Made by a program: the position numbers and the translations under genes
DNA from: JAGLQA01 sp023135565
GTDB taxonomy: Bacteria; Acidobacteriota; Aminicenantia; UBA2199
Reading direction: 5' to 3'
NCBI GenBank assembly: GCA_030639305.1
Contig: DAOWCY010000035.1
Location: 1 to 44,084 of the forward strand
Length of the DNA: 44,084 nt
Shown here: piece by piece, positions 15,104-24,587 of the stretch
Numbering within the stretch: the stretch's first letter is position 1
Layout of the letters: the number at the start of each line of letters is the position of its first letter
The notes under the pieces: model-generated
Told to the model about the DNA's origin: nothing
The model's database searches: none
What the model saw: the letters and a program-made list of their open reading frames with translations, nothing else

Positions 15104-16573
15104 ATGATGCCTGTCGTCGCTGTAAAATCCAACCTGTTAGTTTTGAAGCAGAGCAGCATCTTTGAGAAGGAAATTTTCAAAGAGAGTATCTCGATGCTGT
15201 TGTTGTTTGCTTTAACGGCAGTTATTGTATACAAAATGCCGCAAATTATTGCGACTTTTTTTATTGTCATTATTGTTATAACTTTTTTTAGATCGAAAAA
15301 GGACTATTTTTGGCTTGCCTATTTTTTCATCCTTATTTGCTGCCCCGGTAATTTCTTTACGGAAGCACAAAGAGAATCTCTTTACCGGCTGCCGGTTTTT
15401 TCTTTAGGGGTAGGTTTTACTTTCACCACCCATGAAGTATTTATGATAGCGGCACTGGTCAAAGCTTTATTTTCCGGTAGAAAATACCGCTACCTGTTAG
15501 CAAAACCGCTGCTATTAATTTCATTTTATACTTTGTTTTTATTTTTGGTATCTCTTGGGATATATGGCACATCTATCGGTACGCTTGCTTATTTTTTGAG
15601 AAATTTTTTGTTTTATTCATGTTTAATTTCCGTCCCCTTTTTAATAAAAACTGATGAAGACACCGCGAAATTTGTACGGCTGCCTTTACCTCTAATTTTT
15701 TTTACATTTTTCACAGCCGTTTATTTTTTTATAACAGGCAGTCATTTTGTTTTGCTTTTTAGTCCCGGGAGTTTAAGGGAAATATATATGTTCGGGCATG
15801 TGGCCCGTTTTGGCATGTTCGGGGGCGAGCATATATTGGTCCTATACTGCTTCATTTTTTCGCTTCTTTTATCTTTACTAAACATCCGGCATAATATTTA
15901 TTTCAACATCGTAGGAGCATTGGCTTACATATCGATCCTGATGACTGCCACAAGGGTCTGGTTTGTGGTTTTTACATTAATACTCATGGTATTCCTGGTA
16001 AAGTCGAAAAGAATCGGGAAAGTGGTAGGCGTCCTGTTTGCCCTGGCGGTTATAGGTTATGGTATAAGCATCTATAGCCCGGGATCAAGCGTGAAGTTCC
16101 AGGCGACAGCGCAAAGACTGACCAGTATATTTTCAATCAGGGAAGAAGGCTCACAGTCTTACAAAATGCTTGAACACAAATCAGAAAACAGGCTCCCCGT
16201 AGTATTAGAGGGGATTAAAGAGAACCCGGTTTTGGGTTGGGGATTCTCAGATAAAGCAATGGCAGTGATGGATCCCGATGTGGGTAACTTTTCCCTTATT
16301 GCCCAGGTGGGACTTGTCGGTTTTTTGTGTTTTATATACTTTTGGAGCAGCTATTTTGCCATCATTGCGGCCACAAGAAGAAGGTTGTCACGTACGGATC
16401 CCTTTAAGAATGCTCTTTCGATATTGCCGGCTTCTTTTACGGGATTCCTGGTTGCCCACTTTACCACCCACCAGTTTTTCGGGTTAACGCTGCTGGCATA
16501 TAACTTGTTTTTCCTGGCGATATTTATATTCCTCTCGGATTTTTTTGTCAGGGAAGCTTTAAAGACAAGGTAG
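15104..16573 (+). CDS. O-antigen polymerase/ligase-like membrane protein (Wzy/WaaL)
   Basis: A 489-residue polytopic membrane protein with roughly eleven to twelve hydrophobic segments. The signature ENPVLGWGFSDKAM and then NFSLIAQVGLVGFLCFIYF lies at about residues 370-410, matching the Wzy_C/O-antigen ligase family (GxGxxx...HNxxLxxLxxxGxxG). The His-Asn pair is here Gly-Asn. It would polymerise lipid-linked repeat units or ligate them in the periplasm. No clear ribosome binding site precedes the ATG pair; TATAAT at 15068-15073 is a possible -10 without a good -35. Wzy versus WaaL cannot be decided from sequence. Confidence 0.75.
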   Translation: MMPVVAVKSNLLVLKQSSIFEKEIFKESISMLLLFALTAVIVYKMPQIIATFFIVIIVITFFRSKKDYFWLAYFFILICCPGNFFTEAQRESLYRLPVFSLGVGFTFTTHEVFMIAALVKALFSGRKYRYLLAKPLLLISFYTLFLFLVSLGIYGTSIGTLAYFLRNFLFYSCLISVPFLIKTDEDTAKFVRLPLPLIFFTFFTAVYFFITGSHFVLLFSPGSLREIYMFGHVARFGMFGGEHILVLYCFIFSLLLSLLNIRHNIYFNIVGALAYISILMTATRVWFVVFTLILMVFLVKSKRIGKVVGVLFALAVIGYGISIYSPGSSVKFQATAQRLTSIFSIREEGSQSYKMLEHKSENRLPVVLEGIKENPVLGWGFSDKAMAVMDPDVGNFSLIAQVGLVGFLCFIYFWSSYFAIIAATRRRLSRTDPFKNALSILPASFTGFLVAHFTTHQFFGLTLLAYNLFFLAIFIFLSDFFVREALKTR

Positions 16574-16663
16574 GCAGTTACCCCGGATGCCTGGAAAAGA
16601 GTTCATCCGTGATCGTTAAGTTAAAAATAAATACAAAGCCTTTTAATTATTAATGAGGTGATA

Positions 16664-17296
16664 ATGAAAAGCAAAAAATTTCCAGGGGTATTTATTCACC
16701 CCACTGCAGAAGTAAGTGAGAAAGCTGCGGTCCTGGAAGGCACTTATATCTGGAACCAGGCCCAGGTGCGCGAATCCGCAAAAGTAGGCAAGAATTGTAT
16801 TTTAGCCAAAGACGTGTATGTAGCTCAGACCGTAGTCATCGGTAATAATGTCAAGACCCAGAACGGGGTATCGATTTACATGGGAGTTACTATAGAAGAC
16901 GATGTGTTTCTCGGTCCTCATATGACCTTTACCAATGATCTTTTCCCCAGGTCTTTTATTAATGATTATAAACTATACCCCACGCTGGTGAAAAGAGGTG
17001 CTTCTATCGGAGCTAATGCCACAGTGATCTGTGGAGTTACCATCGGAGAATATGCCATGATCGGGGCAGGCAGCGTGGTGACCAAAGATGTGCCTGCCCA
17101 TGCGCTGATGGCGGGCAACCCGGCCCGTCTAATCGGTTTTATATGCAAATGTGCCCGCAAGTTGGCGGAAGTGAATAGGGAAATAGCGGAAAACGGTGAA
17201 CCCGCAGCCGGGGCTGTCAAAATGCGCTGCGCTCCCTGCGGCCTGGAAGTCGACATAGATCCGGGTACCTATCAAAAAATGATTCGCACCGGTTGA
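16664..17296 (+). CDS. UDP-2-acetamido-3-amino-glucuronate N-acetyltransferase, WbpD/WlbB-like
   Basis: The ATG five bases after GAGG is chosen (210 residues). The left-handed beta-helix repeats begin at HPTAEVSEKA and continue through GNNVKTQNGVSIYMG, VFLGPHMTFTNDLFPRS, GASIGANATVICGVTIG and YAMIGAGSVVTKDVPAHAL. This hexapeptide pattern with GPHMTFTN and PRS is characteristic of WbpD/WlbB enzymes, which acetylate the 3-amino group in UDP-GlcNAc3NAcA synthesis. The C-terminus carries CKC and CAPC, a small probable zinc-binding tail. The following DegT and oxidoreductase genes fit the WbpE and WbpB steps of the same pathway. Confidence 0.85.
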   Translation: MKSKKFPGVFIHPTAEVSEKAAVLEGTYIWNQAQVRESAKVGKNCILAKDVYVAQTVVIGNNVKTQNGVSIYMGVTIEDDVFLGPHMTFTNDLFPRSFINDYKLYPTLVKRGASIGANATVICGVTIGEYAMIGAGSVVTKDVPAHALMAGNPARLIGFICKCARKLAEVNREIAENGEPAAGAVKMRCAPCGLEVDIDPGTYQKMIRTG

Positions 17297-17342
17297 TCCC
17301 TGGGAACAGGGGCACGGTTACCAGGAAACAAGGCACAGTCAC

Positions 17343-18491
17343 ATGAGCGAAAATCAATTTACGAATAAAAAAATAATCCCTTTAGCAAAACCATATTTCG
17401 ATGCCGCCGAATTGGCAGCGGTTAAGCAGGTACTCGATTCCGGTTGGGCTGCCGGTCAAGGCCCCCGGGGCCGGGAGTTGGCCCAAAAGATTAAAGCAAT
17501 TACGAACCGGGGATATGCGATCCCGGTGAACAATTGTACCGCTGCTTTGCACTTGAGCCTGCTTGCGATAGGCATCGAACCCGGTGATGAAGTGTTGGTC
17601 TCTGATTATACTTACCCTGCCACCGGGCACGCGGTGATGTATTGTGGGGCAAAACCGGTATTCGTGGATGTGAGTTTAGACACATACAATATCCTACCGG
17701 GTTTAATTGAAAAAAAAATAACCGGGAAAACGAAAGCCCTGGTAATAAATCATGCTTTCGGCCTAATGTGTGACATGGATGAGATAGTGGATATTACCCG
17801 GGGACACAATTTGAAATTAATAGAAGACGCGGCTTGTGCCCTGGGCGCCTGTTATAAAGAGCGGCCTGCCGGGTCCTATGGTGACCTGGCGGCTTTTTCA
17901 TTTCATGCCCGCAAGAATGTAACCTCCGGTGAAGGCGGTATGGTAGTAACCGATTCCGAAGAATATGCCGCCCGGATCGATTCGCTTTCCTGTTTCGGTA
18001 TAGAATCGGCGTACAAACGGCAGGACGAGTTTAGTATCCCTGTTTTTCGTGCTCTCGGGTACAATTACAAGTTATCCGATATTAATGCGGCGGTTGCCCT
18101 GGCCCAATTACGGAAGTACCCGCGGGTATTGGAGAAAAGGAGCCGGTTGGCAGCCCTTTACAACCGGGAGTTAGCCAATGTCGAATTTGTAACGCCACCG
18201 CTGGCAGAGGAGGGATATTTTCATATATACCAGACCTATGCCGGCTTGTTGGCAGAGGGTATAGACCGGGACAGATTGATTTTAGCGCTGCGCCGGGATG
18301 GTATTCAAACCCAGATCGGCACATTTGCTTCTCATGTTCAGCCGGTATATAAAAGCAAAGATAAATGCCCCAACTCCTATGAATTGTTCAACCGTTCGCT
18401 GGCTCTGCCTTTGTATTATGAGATGGAGGAAGAGCAGGTATATTTTGTAGTGCGGCAGCTCAACCGCCGGATAAAGGAACTAAATGCATAG
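17343..18491 (+). CDS. DegT/DnrJ/EryC1/StrS aminotransferase, WbpE-like by context
   Basis: A 382-residue PLP aminotransferase. IPLAKPYFDAAELAAVKQVL opens the protein; then VNNCTAALHLSLLAIG, PGDEVLVSDYTYPATGH, EDAACALG and FSFHARKNVTSGEGGM (PLP lysine at 191). LSDINAAVALAQL and a substrate loop with QTQIGTFASHVQPVY follow. Because it lies between WbpD-like and WbpB-like genes, its most likely substrate is the UDP-3-keto-N-acetylglucosaminuronate made by the latter. Sequence alone supports only the family. Confidence 0.8.
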   Translation: MSENQFTNKKIIPLAKPYFDAAELAAVKQVLDSGWAAGQGPRGRELAQKIKAITNRGYAIPVNNCTAALHLSLLAIGIEPGDEVLVSDYTYPATGHAVMYCGAKPVFVDVSLDTYNILPGLIEKKITGKTKALVINHAFGLMCDMDEIVDITRGHNLKLIEDAACALGACYKERPAGSYGDLAAFSFHARKNVTSGEGGMVVTDSEEYAARIDSLSCFGIESAYKRQDEFSIPVFRALGYNYKLSDINAAVALAQLRKYPRVLEKRSRLAALYNRELANVEFVTPPLAEEGYFHIYQTYAGLLAEGIDRDRLILALRRDGIQTQIGTFASHVQPVYKSKDKCPNSYELFNRSLALPLYYEMEEEQVYFVVRQLNRRIKELNA

Positions 18492-18536
18492 AAGGGGAAA
18501 TATTTCCCCAATAATGTGCATTCAAAGAGTAATAAA

Positions 18537-19484
18537 ATGAAGAAAAAAATACTAATCACAGGAGGCGCCGGGTTTATCGGTTATCATATAACCCGGCAGC
18601 TTGCAGCGAAAGGTTATGAAGTACGACTTTATGACAACCTCTATCGCGGCGATAAATCTAAATTTAGAGATTTGATCGAAGCCGGTAAAGTGGAATTCGT
18701 GGAAGGTGATATTCGTTATTTATCGCGATTATTGGAAGCCTGTGAAGGCATCGATGCCATCTATCATGAAGCAGCGGATTGTATTAACAAAAGTTTGCAG
18801 AATCCCGCCGAATCTTTTAGTATAAATGTAACCGGCACAAACAATGTTTTCGAAGCGGCAAGAATTAAGGGCATAAAAAAAGTCATATTTGCCGGTTCCG
18901 CCTCCGTATACGGCGACCCGGACACGCTGCCAATGACCGAGGAAAGCCCCATCAAACCCATCACGCCGTATTGTATCGGTAAATATACCACCGAGCAGAT
19001 TGCCGCCTATTATTCCAGGTTTCACGGCATAGATTATACCGGGTTCCGCTACTTTAACGTGTACGGACCGCGCCAGAATGTGGACGCCTACTACACCAAC
19101 GTCGTGATTTTATTTTTGAAACGAATCATGAACAATGAAGCGCCCATTATCGACGGCGACGGCAAACAATCCATGGATTTTATCCACGTGCAGGACATTG
19201 CCGCGGCCAATGTCCTGGCATTGGAAAGCAGTGTGCCCAACGAGATTTTCAACTTAGGCACCAATAAATCCACTACAGTGGCGCAGTTGGCGGACATCCT
19301 CATCAAAGCAGCCGGTAAAGAGAACATCGAACCGCAGTTTACCGGCAAAAAAAGTATTGTACGGGAGCGTAGAGCCGATTACTCCAAAGCTGAAAAAATG
19401 TTAGGCTGGAAACCGCAAATCCCCGTGGCAGAAGGTTTACGGAACTTGGCCCGGGATATTATCGATCACCCGCAGTGGTATTGA
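18537..19484 (+). CDS. NAD-dependent UDP-sugar 4-epimerase-like SDR
   Basis: A 315-residue enzyme starting MKKKILITGGAGFIGYH; a GTG 21 bases upstream is a less likely start. The dinucleotide loop TGGAGFIG, AGSASVYGDP and YCIGK (catalytic Tyr and Lys) are present. FRYFNVYGPRQN and RRADYSKAEKMLGW are standard UDP-glucose/GlcNAc 4-epimerase-type elements. A small GGGGAA/TTCCCC hairpin (18494-18509) lies just upstream. The probable role is epimerising UDP-GlcNAc, UDP-Glc or a uronic acid derivative for this glycan. Confidence 0.8.
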   Translation: MKKKILITGGAGFIGYHITRQLAAKGYEVRLYDNLYRGDKSKFRDLIEAGKVEFVEGDIRYLSRLLEACEGIDAIYHEAADCINKSLQNPAESFSINVTGTNNVFEAARIKGIKKVIFAGSASVYGDPDTLPMTEESPIKPITPYCIGKYTTEQIAAYYSRFHGIDYTGFRYFNVYGPRQNVDAYYTNVVILFLKRIMNNEAPIIDGDGKQSMDFIHVQDIAAANVLALESSVPNEIFNLGTNKSTTVAQLADILIKAAGKENIEPQFTGKKSIVRERRADYSKAEKMLGWKPQIPVAEGLRNLARDIIDHPQWY

Positions 19485-19641
19485 TGCAGCGTACAAAATA
19501 CAAATTCCAAATTGTAGGCAGACCGCAAATACCGATGTTTAGAATTACAGGCTTTTTTCGAGACTGCGCTCAAAAAAAGAACCGCCTAAGGGCGGGACGT
19601 AAAGATTGTTATTTGCCGGTTGGCGCTGCCGGAGAAAAAAA
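19485..19641 (+). other. Short intergenic stretch with small inverted repeat
   Basis: CCGCC-TAAG-GGCGG (about 19580) is a small hairpin preceded by an A-run. The end, GCTGCCGGAGA, resembles the 3' module of the dispersed intergenic repeat and again supplies the GGAG used by the following gene. No coding sequence is seen. Confidence 0.4.
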
Positions 19642-20604
19642 ATGAAAATAGCAGTTATCGGCGCCGGTTCCATGGGCAAAAACCATATCCGGGTATTACG
19701 AAATATTCCCTGTGTCGATGAGATCGTTGTTTCCGATATAAACCCGGAGACCCAAACGGCTGCAGTCAATCGTTTCGCCCTCAGGAAGACCTACGCCCAC
19801 CACCTGGAAATGCTGGAAAAAGAGGAGCCGGACGGTGTCATTGTGGCCACTCCGCCGCATAGTCACAAAGGCATTGTACTGGATATAATAGCTGCCGGTA
19901 TACCGGTGTTGGTGGAAAAACCGATAGCAGGCAATATAAAGGATGCTGAAGAAATGATCGCAGCCGCGGACAGGAGCGGGGTACTGCTCACAGTCGGTCA
20001 TATCGAGCGTTTCAATCCTGTGGTTACGAAAATCAAAGAGTTTATAGACGACGGTTTTATCGACAATATTTACCTGGTCAATACGCACCGTATCGGGCCT
20101 TTCCCCAAACGTTTACTGGGAAATGTGGAAGGCGTACTTATCGACCTGGCAGTTCATGATTTTGATATCATCAATTACTTAGTGGGTAAAATACAGTCCA
20201 TTCAATCCCAGATCATCCGTTCAGGCAAACAGGAAATCTATGTCAAAACCTTAATGGACCTGGAAACCGATATAAAAGCATCCAGTGAATTTAGCTGGAT
20301 TTCGCCCCGTATGGTTCGCTGCATAGAGATATACTGTGAGAAAGGTATGTTCTACGGTGATTACTTCAACCAGGAAGTATGGTTTTACGAAAACGATGAT
20401 TATGACAACATTACCGATAATGTAGAACCTTTTTTTTGCGGCGGCCTGGTGAAAAGCGGTAAAGTTATCAAATACCCCATCTATAAACAGGAGCCGTTAT
20501 TACTGGAACTTTTCAATTTTATCGAGGCGATAAAAGGAAAAGAGGACATCCTGGTAAAACCCCGGGAAGCCCTTATCTCCCTGGGAAACAGTTTGCAGAT
20601 TTAG
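19642..20604 (+). CDS. Gfo/Idh/MocA oxidoreductase, WbpB-like by context
   Basis: The ATG seven bases after GGAG gives 320 residues; an upstream ATG would add only repeat-derived residues. VIGAGSMGKNHIRVL is the Rossmann loop, VATPPHSHKG and VLVEKPIA the EKP catalytic-motif region, GHIERFNP and DLAVHDFDIINYL the substrate and histidine motifs. These fit the WbpB/WlbA-type subfamily, which oxidises UDP-GlcNAcA at C3. Together with the WbpE-, WbpD- and WbpI-like genes, a nearly full UDP-ManNAc3NAcA-type pathway is present. Confidence 0.8.
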   Translation: MKIAVIGAGSMGKNHIRVLRNIPCVDEIVVSDINPETQTAAVNRFALRKTYAHHLEMLEKEEPDGVIVATPPHSHKGIVLDIIAAGIPVLVEKPIAGNIKDAEEMIAAADRSGVLLTVGHIERFNPVVTKIKEFIDDGFIDNIYLVNTHRIGPFPKRLLGNVEGVLIDLAVHDFDIINYLVGKIQSIQSQIIRSGKQEIYVKTLMDLETDIKASSEFSWISPRMVRCIEIYCEKGMFYGDYFNQEVWFYENDDYDNITDNVEPFFCGGLVKSGKVIKYPIYKQEPLLLELFNFIEAIKGKEDILVKPREALISLGNSLQI

Positions 20605-20620
20605 AGCAGTCAGCTCTTTT
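20603..20620 (+). terminator. Weak hairpin with T-tract between genes
   Basis: AGAGC-AGTCA-GCTCT followed by TTT directly after the oxidoreductase stop. The five-pair stem is weak, so at most partial attenuation is expected inside the operon. Confidence 0.25.
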
Positions 20621-20637
20621 GCAAGTTATGTGATGAT

Positions 20638-21681
20638 ATGATCAAATGTGTTAGCTGTGGTTCTTTCCCCGGGACAGCAGTCTCCGGCCCGGTAGAAAAA
20701 CAGGAGATGCTGACTGTTGTCGAAAGGGAGGCATCCGTCTACCCCTACGACCAGTACAGACATTACCCCACCATAGAGAACAATAGATGGGAAAACTATC
20801 TTTTAAAACGGTTGAAGACACTACTATCAAATGAAGAGTGGCTCTTTTTTTTTGATGATAGAGAAGGTGGCCCCTACTTATTGAGCTGCCGTATATCGAA
20901 GTGGGACGAAGAACATTTCGGGTTTAAAATGGCTTTTATCAATGTATTATTTACCGGGCACAGCGCCGCGGTTCAAGAGGTATTAGGTGGTTTGCTGGCA
21001 CAGATTACTGCATTTCTTCGCAGTATAGGAGTCAAATTTATTTCCTGTCGTCTGAATGGGGACAATCCCCCTGCGATTCATGCCTTTGAAGCGCAGGGAT
21101 TCAGGTATTATGAGAATATCATATGGGTGGTAATGGATTGTAAAAACCTGCCTTCGAGTAGTGAAATACACAGGTCCGGTACTGATGGGACAGTGGATAA
21201 CCCTGCTGATCTCCAGGTACGGCTAATGAAAGAAACCGACCTAAGGGAAGTGCTTCAAATTGCCGGAAAAAGCTCATACCGACGCGGACATTATAATTGC
21301 GACGTAAGGTTTGACCGGGACAAAGTCCATTCCATGCATGTAAAGTGGATTCAAACAGCCTGGCAAAACAAAAAACCCATCTCCGTGCTGGAAAAGGACA
21401 ATAAAATCTACGGGTATTTTGTTTTCAACCTGGATGAGGATTTATCGGCAGCCCTGGGTTACCGGTATGGCCGGATGAGGAATTTAGGGCTCGACCCCGG
21501 GGCGCGGCGCAAAGGCCTGGGATCCCGGTTGTTCCTGGGTACTGCAGCCCTTATGAAAGATATGGGAGCCTTATATATCGATTCAGGTTATTCTGTCAAG
21601 AATCATATATCCGCGAAACTGCATGCGAAACATTTATTTTTTCCTGTTTATGAAGAGGTTACGCTGCATTACTGGCTTTAA
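20638..21681 (+). CDS. GNAT acetyltransferase, WecD/RffC-like
   Basis: A 347-residue protein with two GNAT-like halves. The first has WDEEHFGFKMAFI and GDNPPAIHAFEAQGF, the signature of WecD/RffC, dTDP-fucosamine acetyltransferases. The second has YRRGHYNCDVRFD and LDPGARRKGLGSRLFLGTAALM, the acetyl-CoA loop. An N-terminal CVSCGSFPG looks like half of a zinc-binding knuckle. WecD acetylates the 4-amino group made by WecE, so this and the first gene of the locus probably make dTDP-Fuc4NAc or a relative. It is longer than E. coli WecD (about 220 residues). Confidence 0.7.
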   Translation: MIKCVSCGSFPGTAVSGPVEKQEMLTVVEREASVYPYDQYRHYPTIENNRWENYLLKRLKTLLSNEEWLFFFDDREGGPYLLSCRISKWDEEHFGFKMAFINVLFTGHSAAVQEVLGGLLAQITAFLRSIGVKFISCRLNGDNPPAIHAFEAQGFRYYENIIWVVMDCKNLPSSSEIHRSGTDGTVDNPADLQVRLMKETDLREVLQIAGKSSYRRGHYNCDVRFDRDKVHSMHVKWIQTAWQNKKPISVLEKDNKIYGYFVFNLDEDLSAALGYRYGRMRNLGLDPGARRKGLGSRLFLGTAALMKDMGALYIDSGYSVKNHISAKLHAKHLFFPVYEEVTLHYWL

Positions 21682-21813
21682 AACTTAAATTGCAGATAAA
21701 ATTTGCTGCAGCGCTTTCAAAAGAAAATCGTAAAACTTTTTCCCGCGTTTCATCCGCGGCTGTTTACCGCTGAACTAATTTCGCAACAGATAATTTAACT
21801 TTTTAAGGAAATA

Positions 21814-23013
21814 ATGAGAAAAAAGAAGATCATCTTTGTCCATCAAATAGTCTATCCCTATGGCCCGAATTTTCCGGCCGAATTCTCCGATGATTTTTTT
21901 CATTTCGGCCTCGGCCGGCTGATCATCGAAAATATCCACGAGCCTGTTCCCTATGAGTTCGAAAACTGGCGCGCCGATCCGGGTATCGACGCCCCATTGG
22001 AAAGATACGTGAACGGAGTAAAGTGCCGCTTGTTCCCGGCCCGGCGCAGCCGGAAAACAGGAGCTGTTTCGGTTGGCCTTTTAAAAGCTCTAAAAGCCGA
22101 ATGTAGGGAACATGAAGTCATTATTCACACTGCCAACACCCACTCTTTCAAATTAATTCTTACTGCTCTATATTTAAAAAAATACCCTATCATCACCACC
22201 CATCTCGGCGGTCCGAATCCATTCTACAACTTCAAAAAAAAGAGAAAAATCCAATCGTACTTCAAATACCTGCTGGAAAAAATCGCGTTAAAAAATGTGG
22301 ATGAATTTTATGTTTCTGTAAATGCGGAGAAAGATTATTTTACGAAAATCGCCGGAAAAGAGAAGATAAACTTTGGCCCGGTCCAGGGAGCTGAAAAAAC
22401 CTTTGTCGAAAGTGTGCCTCTTCCCCGGGATGAAGCCAGGAAAAAACTGGGAATCCCGGCGGAGAAGAAAGTCATCTTAACAGTGGGACGTTTGTTGAAA
22501 TCGAAGGGTGCGGACGAAACCCTCGAAGTATTTAAGCGATTAACAAAAGAATATGACGTCACCTGGATCGCAGTGGGAACATCCCCGACCAACGTCTATT
22601 ATCAACAGGCGAAAGAAGCAGGCGTGGAACTGTTGGGGTACATCAGCCGGGGGGACGGCCTGATGGATTATTTTGCCGCTGCCGACGTCTACTCGTACCC
22701 CATGTACCACGACCCGGAAACCAGGGCTTTCGGCGGCACAGGCATAGCTACACTGGAAGCCCTGTTTTATAACCTGCCCTATGTGGGAAACGGTATCGCC
22801 CATATACCGGGCGGTGAAGGGGCGAACGCGGGTATTATTCCCAATAATCGCGAAGAACTATATCGAGGGATAAAAGAAGTATTCGATTTTCCCGGCCGTT
22901 TCGGGAACACCCGGGAAATCGTCAAAAAATACTATACCTGGGGAAAAGTAATCACCAGGTACCTGCAAACCTACCGGGAATTATTTGCTGAATATTACCC
23001 ACCGGCAGCATAA
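21814..23013 (+). CDS. Glycosyltransferase family 4-like
   Basis: A 399-residue GT-B protein with AAGGA before its ATG. N-terminal HQIVYPYGPNFP and THLGGPNPFYNF; C-terminal ILTVGRLLKSKGADETLEVF, AADVYSYPMYHDPETRAFGG and GIATLEALFYNLPYV. The last two replace the usual EPFGLxxxEAMA of GT4 enzymes. It likely adds a hexose or uronic acid during repeat-unit assembly on the inner membrane. The 132-bp gap before it holds only a small CCGCG/CGCGG inverted repeat. Confidence 0.75.
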   Translation: MRKKKIIFVHQIVYPYGPNFPAEFSDDFFHFGLGRLIIENIHEPVPYEFENWRADPGIDAPLERYVNGVKCRLFPARRSRKTGAVSVGLLKALKAECREHEVIIHTANTHSFKLILTALYLKKYPIITTHLGGPNPFYNFKKKRKIQSYFKYLLEKIALKNVDEFYVSVNAEKDYFTKIAGKEKINFGPVQGAEKTFVESVPLPRDEARKKLGIPAEKKVILTVGRLLKSKGADETLEVFKRLTKEYDVTWIAVGTSPTNVYYQQAKEAGVELLGYISRGDGLMDYFAAADVYSYPMYHDPETRAFGGTGIATLEALFYNLPYVGNGIAHIPGGEGANAGIIPNNREELYRGIKEVFDFPGRFGNTREIVKKYYTWGKVITRYLQTYRELFAEYYPPAA

Positions 23014-23066
23014 TTTTCGATGTTACCCGCTGCGCCGGTGGAATGGTGCGAAAATGAGTTCAATTC

Positions 23067-24557
23067 ATGCTGAAACAAAAAATAATTCTTAACTTTTCCA
23101 GCCGGATTTTTGTACGGTTTATGCAAATAGCAGCCGGGATAGTGGTGGCTCGCATCGCCGGCCCTACCGTGTTGGGAACCGTAGCCTTCGGTACGGCCTA
23201 CGTGGGGATGTTTAACTTCTTATCCGGCCTGGGGCTGGGCGGGGCGCACATTAAGTTGGTTTCCGAAGAGAGGGATCTGGGCAAATGCATCGCCACCTAT
23301 ATCCGTTTAAAATTTTTTTCTACATCATTTTTTATCGCGGCGGTTGTCCTTTTCTTCCTATACCAAAAATATATCTTAAATGTAAATTTTGAAAGCGACG
23401 TCCATCAATATGTCATTTTTATTTCGTTGGCAGTATGTTCGATCCAGTCATTTCTTAATATACCGGAGAGAACGTTCGCGGCAAAAATCGAGATGGCCAA
23501 ACATACGCTTCCCCAGGTCTCCAGGATGATTATCCATCACATACTGAGGATTATCCTTGTGCTGTTGGGATTCAAAGCCCTGGCCTTAGCCATGTCCAAT
23601 TTATTTGCAATTGTGGTGAGCATACCGCTCGTCCTGTATCTTTTTAGGGGCTATCCCTTTGCCTCATACGATAAAGAGTTAGCCAAACAGTATATTAAAA
23701 TTGCCGCACCGTTGATTGTCTCTGCGATCTCTTTATCTTTAATGATGTCCGTGGATAAAGTATTACTGCAATTCTTCTCCGACTCGGAACAGGTGGGATA
23801 CTTTACCGCCGGCTTTGTGTTAGGCAGTCTATTATTGATCGTCCAGGGAATAGGCGGGATTTTTTTTCCCCTCTTTTCCAAAGCCATCGCCCAAAACAAC
23901 AGCGAATACATTAAAGATAAAGTTAATAAATGGGAACGCTTTATATTTATATTCATGATGCCGGTGGTCCTGTTTGCTACCATATATGCCGATTCGATTA
24001 TACTTTTTGTCTTAGGTGAAAAATACATCCATTCCATTGCTGTGATGCGTGTTATCAATATCGCCATTCTCATCAGGGTACTGCTCACTCCCTACGGCAA
24101 TATCTTAACCGGTAAAGGGCTATTCTTATTGGTGGCGAAACTGGAAATCTTAAACCTGATCTTATTAAGCGGGACATTGGTTCTTTTTATACACCCGGAC
24201 TTGCTGAACCTAAAAGCCGCGGGCGCCGCCTTCTCACGGCTGGCGGTCAACCTGTTTTCAGGAATACTGTTTGTCTATTTTGCCCGGCAAAAACTCAGCA
24301 TTATAAAACAGGTGAATAATTTGAAATTTGTCGTTTTTGGAGCAGTCAATTTTCTTGCGGCTTTTGTCCTGTACAATCATTTTATCAGCGTCTGGGGAAA
24401 TTCTTTCCGCCTACTATTCCCCTTGTTATATTTCCCGGCAACCTATTCGAGTCTCATTCTACTCAGGTGGATTCGAAAAGAGGACCTGGAAATGTTGAAA
24501 GCCTTAATCGACCTGAAAAAAATGAAACAGTACATCGGCAGCGAGCTTAAAGGTTAA
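23067..24557 (+). CDS. Wzx-type polysaccharide flippase
   Basis: A 496-residue protein with about twelve to fourteen hydrophobic segments. The N-terminus, NFSSRIFVRFMQIAAGIVVARIAGPTVLGTVAFG, fits the MOP-superfamily polysaccharide transporter pattern (LGxxxFG after the first segment). RTFAAKIEMAKHTLPQ and SDSEQVGYFTAGFVLG are further family elements. It would flip the undecaprenyl-linked repeat unit to the periplasm for the Wzy-like polymerase encoded at 15104. Confidence 0.85.
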   Translation: MLKQKIILNFSSRIFVRFMQIAAGIVVARIAGPTVLGTVAFGTAYVGMFNFLSGLGLGGAHIKLVSEERDLGKCIATYIRLKFFSTSFFIAAVVLFFLYQKYILNVNFESDVHQYVIFISLAVCSIQSFLNIPERTFAAKIEMAKHTLPQVSRMIIHHILRIILVLLGFKALALAMSNLFAIVVSIPLVLYLFRGYPFASYDKELAKQYIKIAAPLIVSAISLSLMMSVDKVLLQFFSDSEQVGYFTAGFVLGSLLLIVQGIGGIFFPLFSKAIAQNNSEYIKDKVNKWERFIFIFMMPVVLFATIYADSIILFVLGEKYIHSIAVMRVINIAILIRVLLTPYGNILTGKGLFLLVAKLEILNLILLSGTLVLFIHPDLLNLKAAGAAFSRLAVNLFSGILFVYFARQKLSIIKQVNNLKFVVFGAVNFLAAFVLYNHFISVWGNSFRLLFPLLYFPATYSSLILLRWIRKEDLEMLKALIDLKKMKQYIGSELKG

Positions 24558-24587
24558 GTCTTATGCCCGGCAAAAAAAAGGAGAAAA

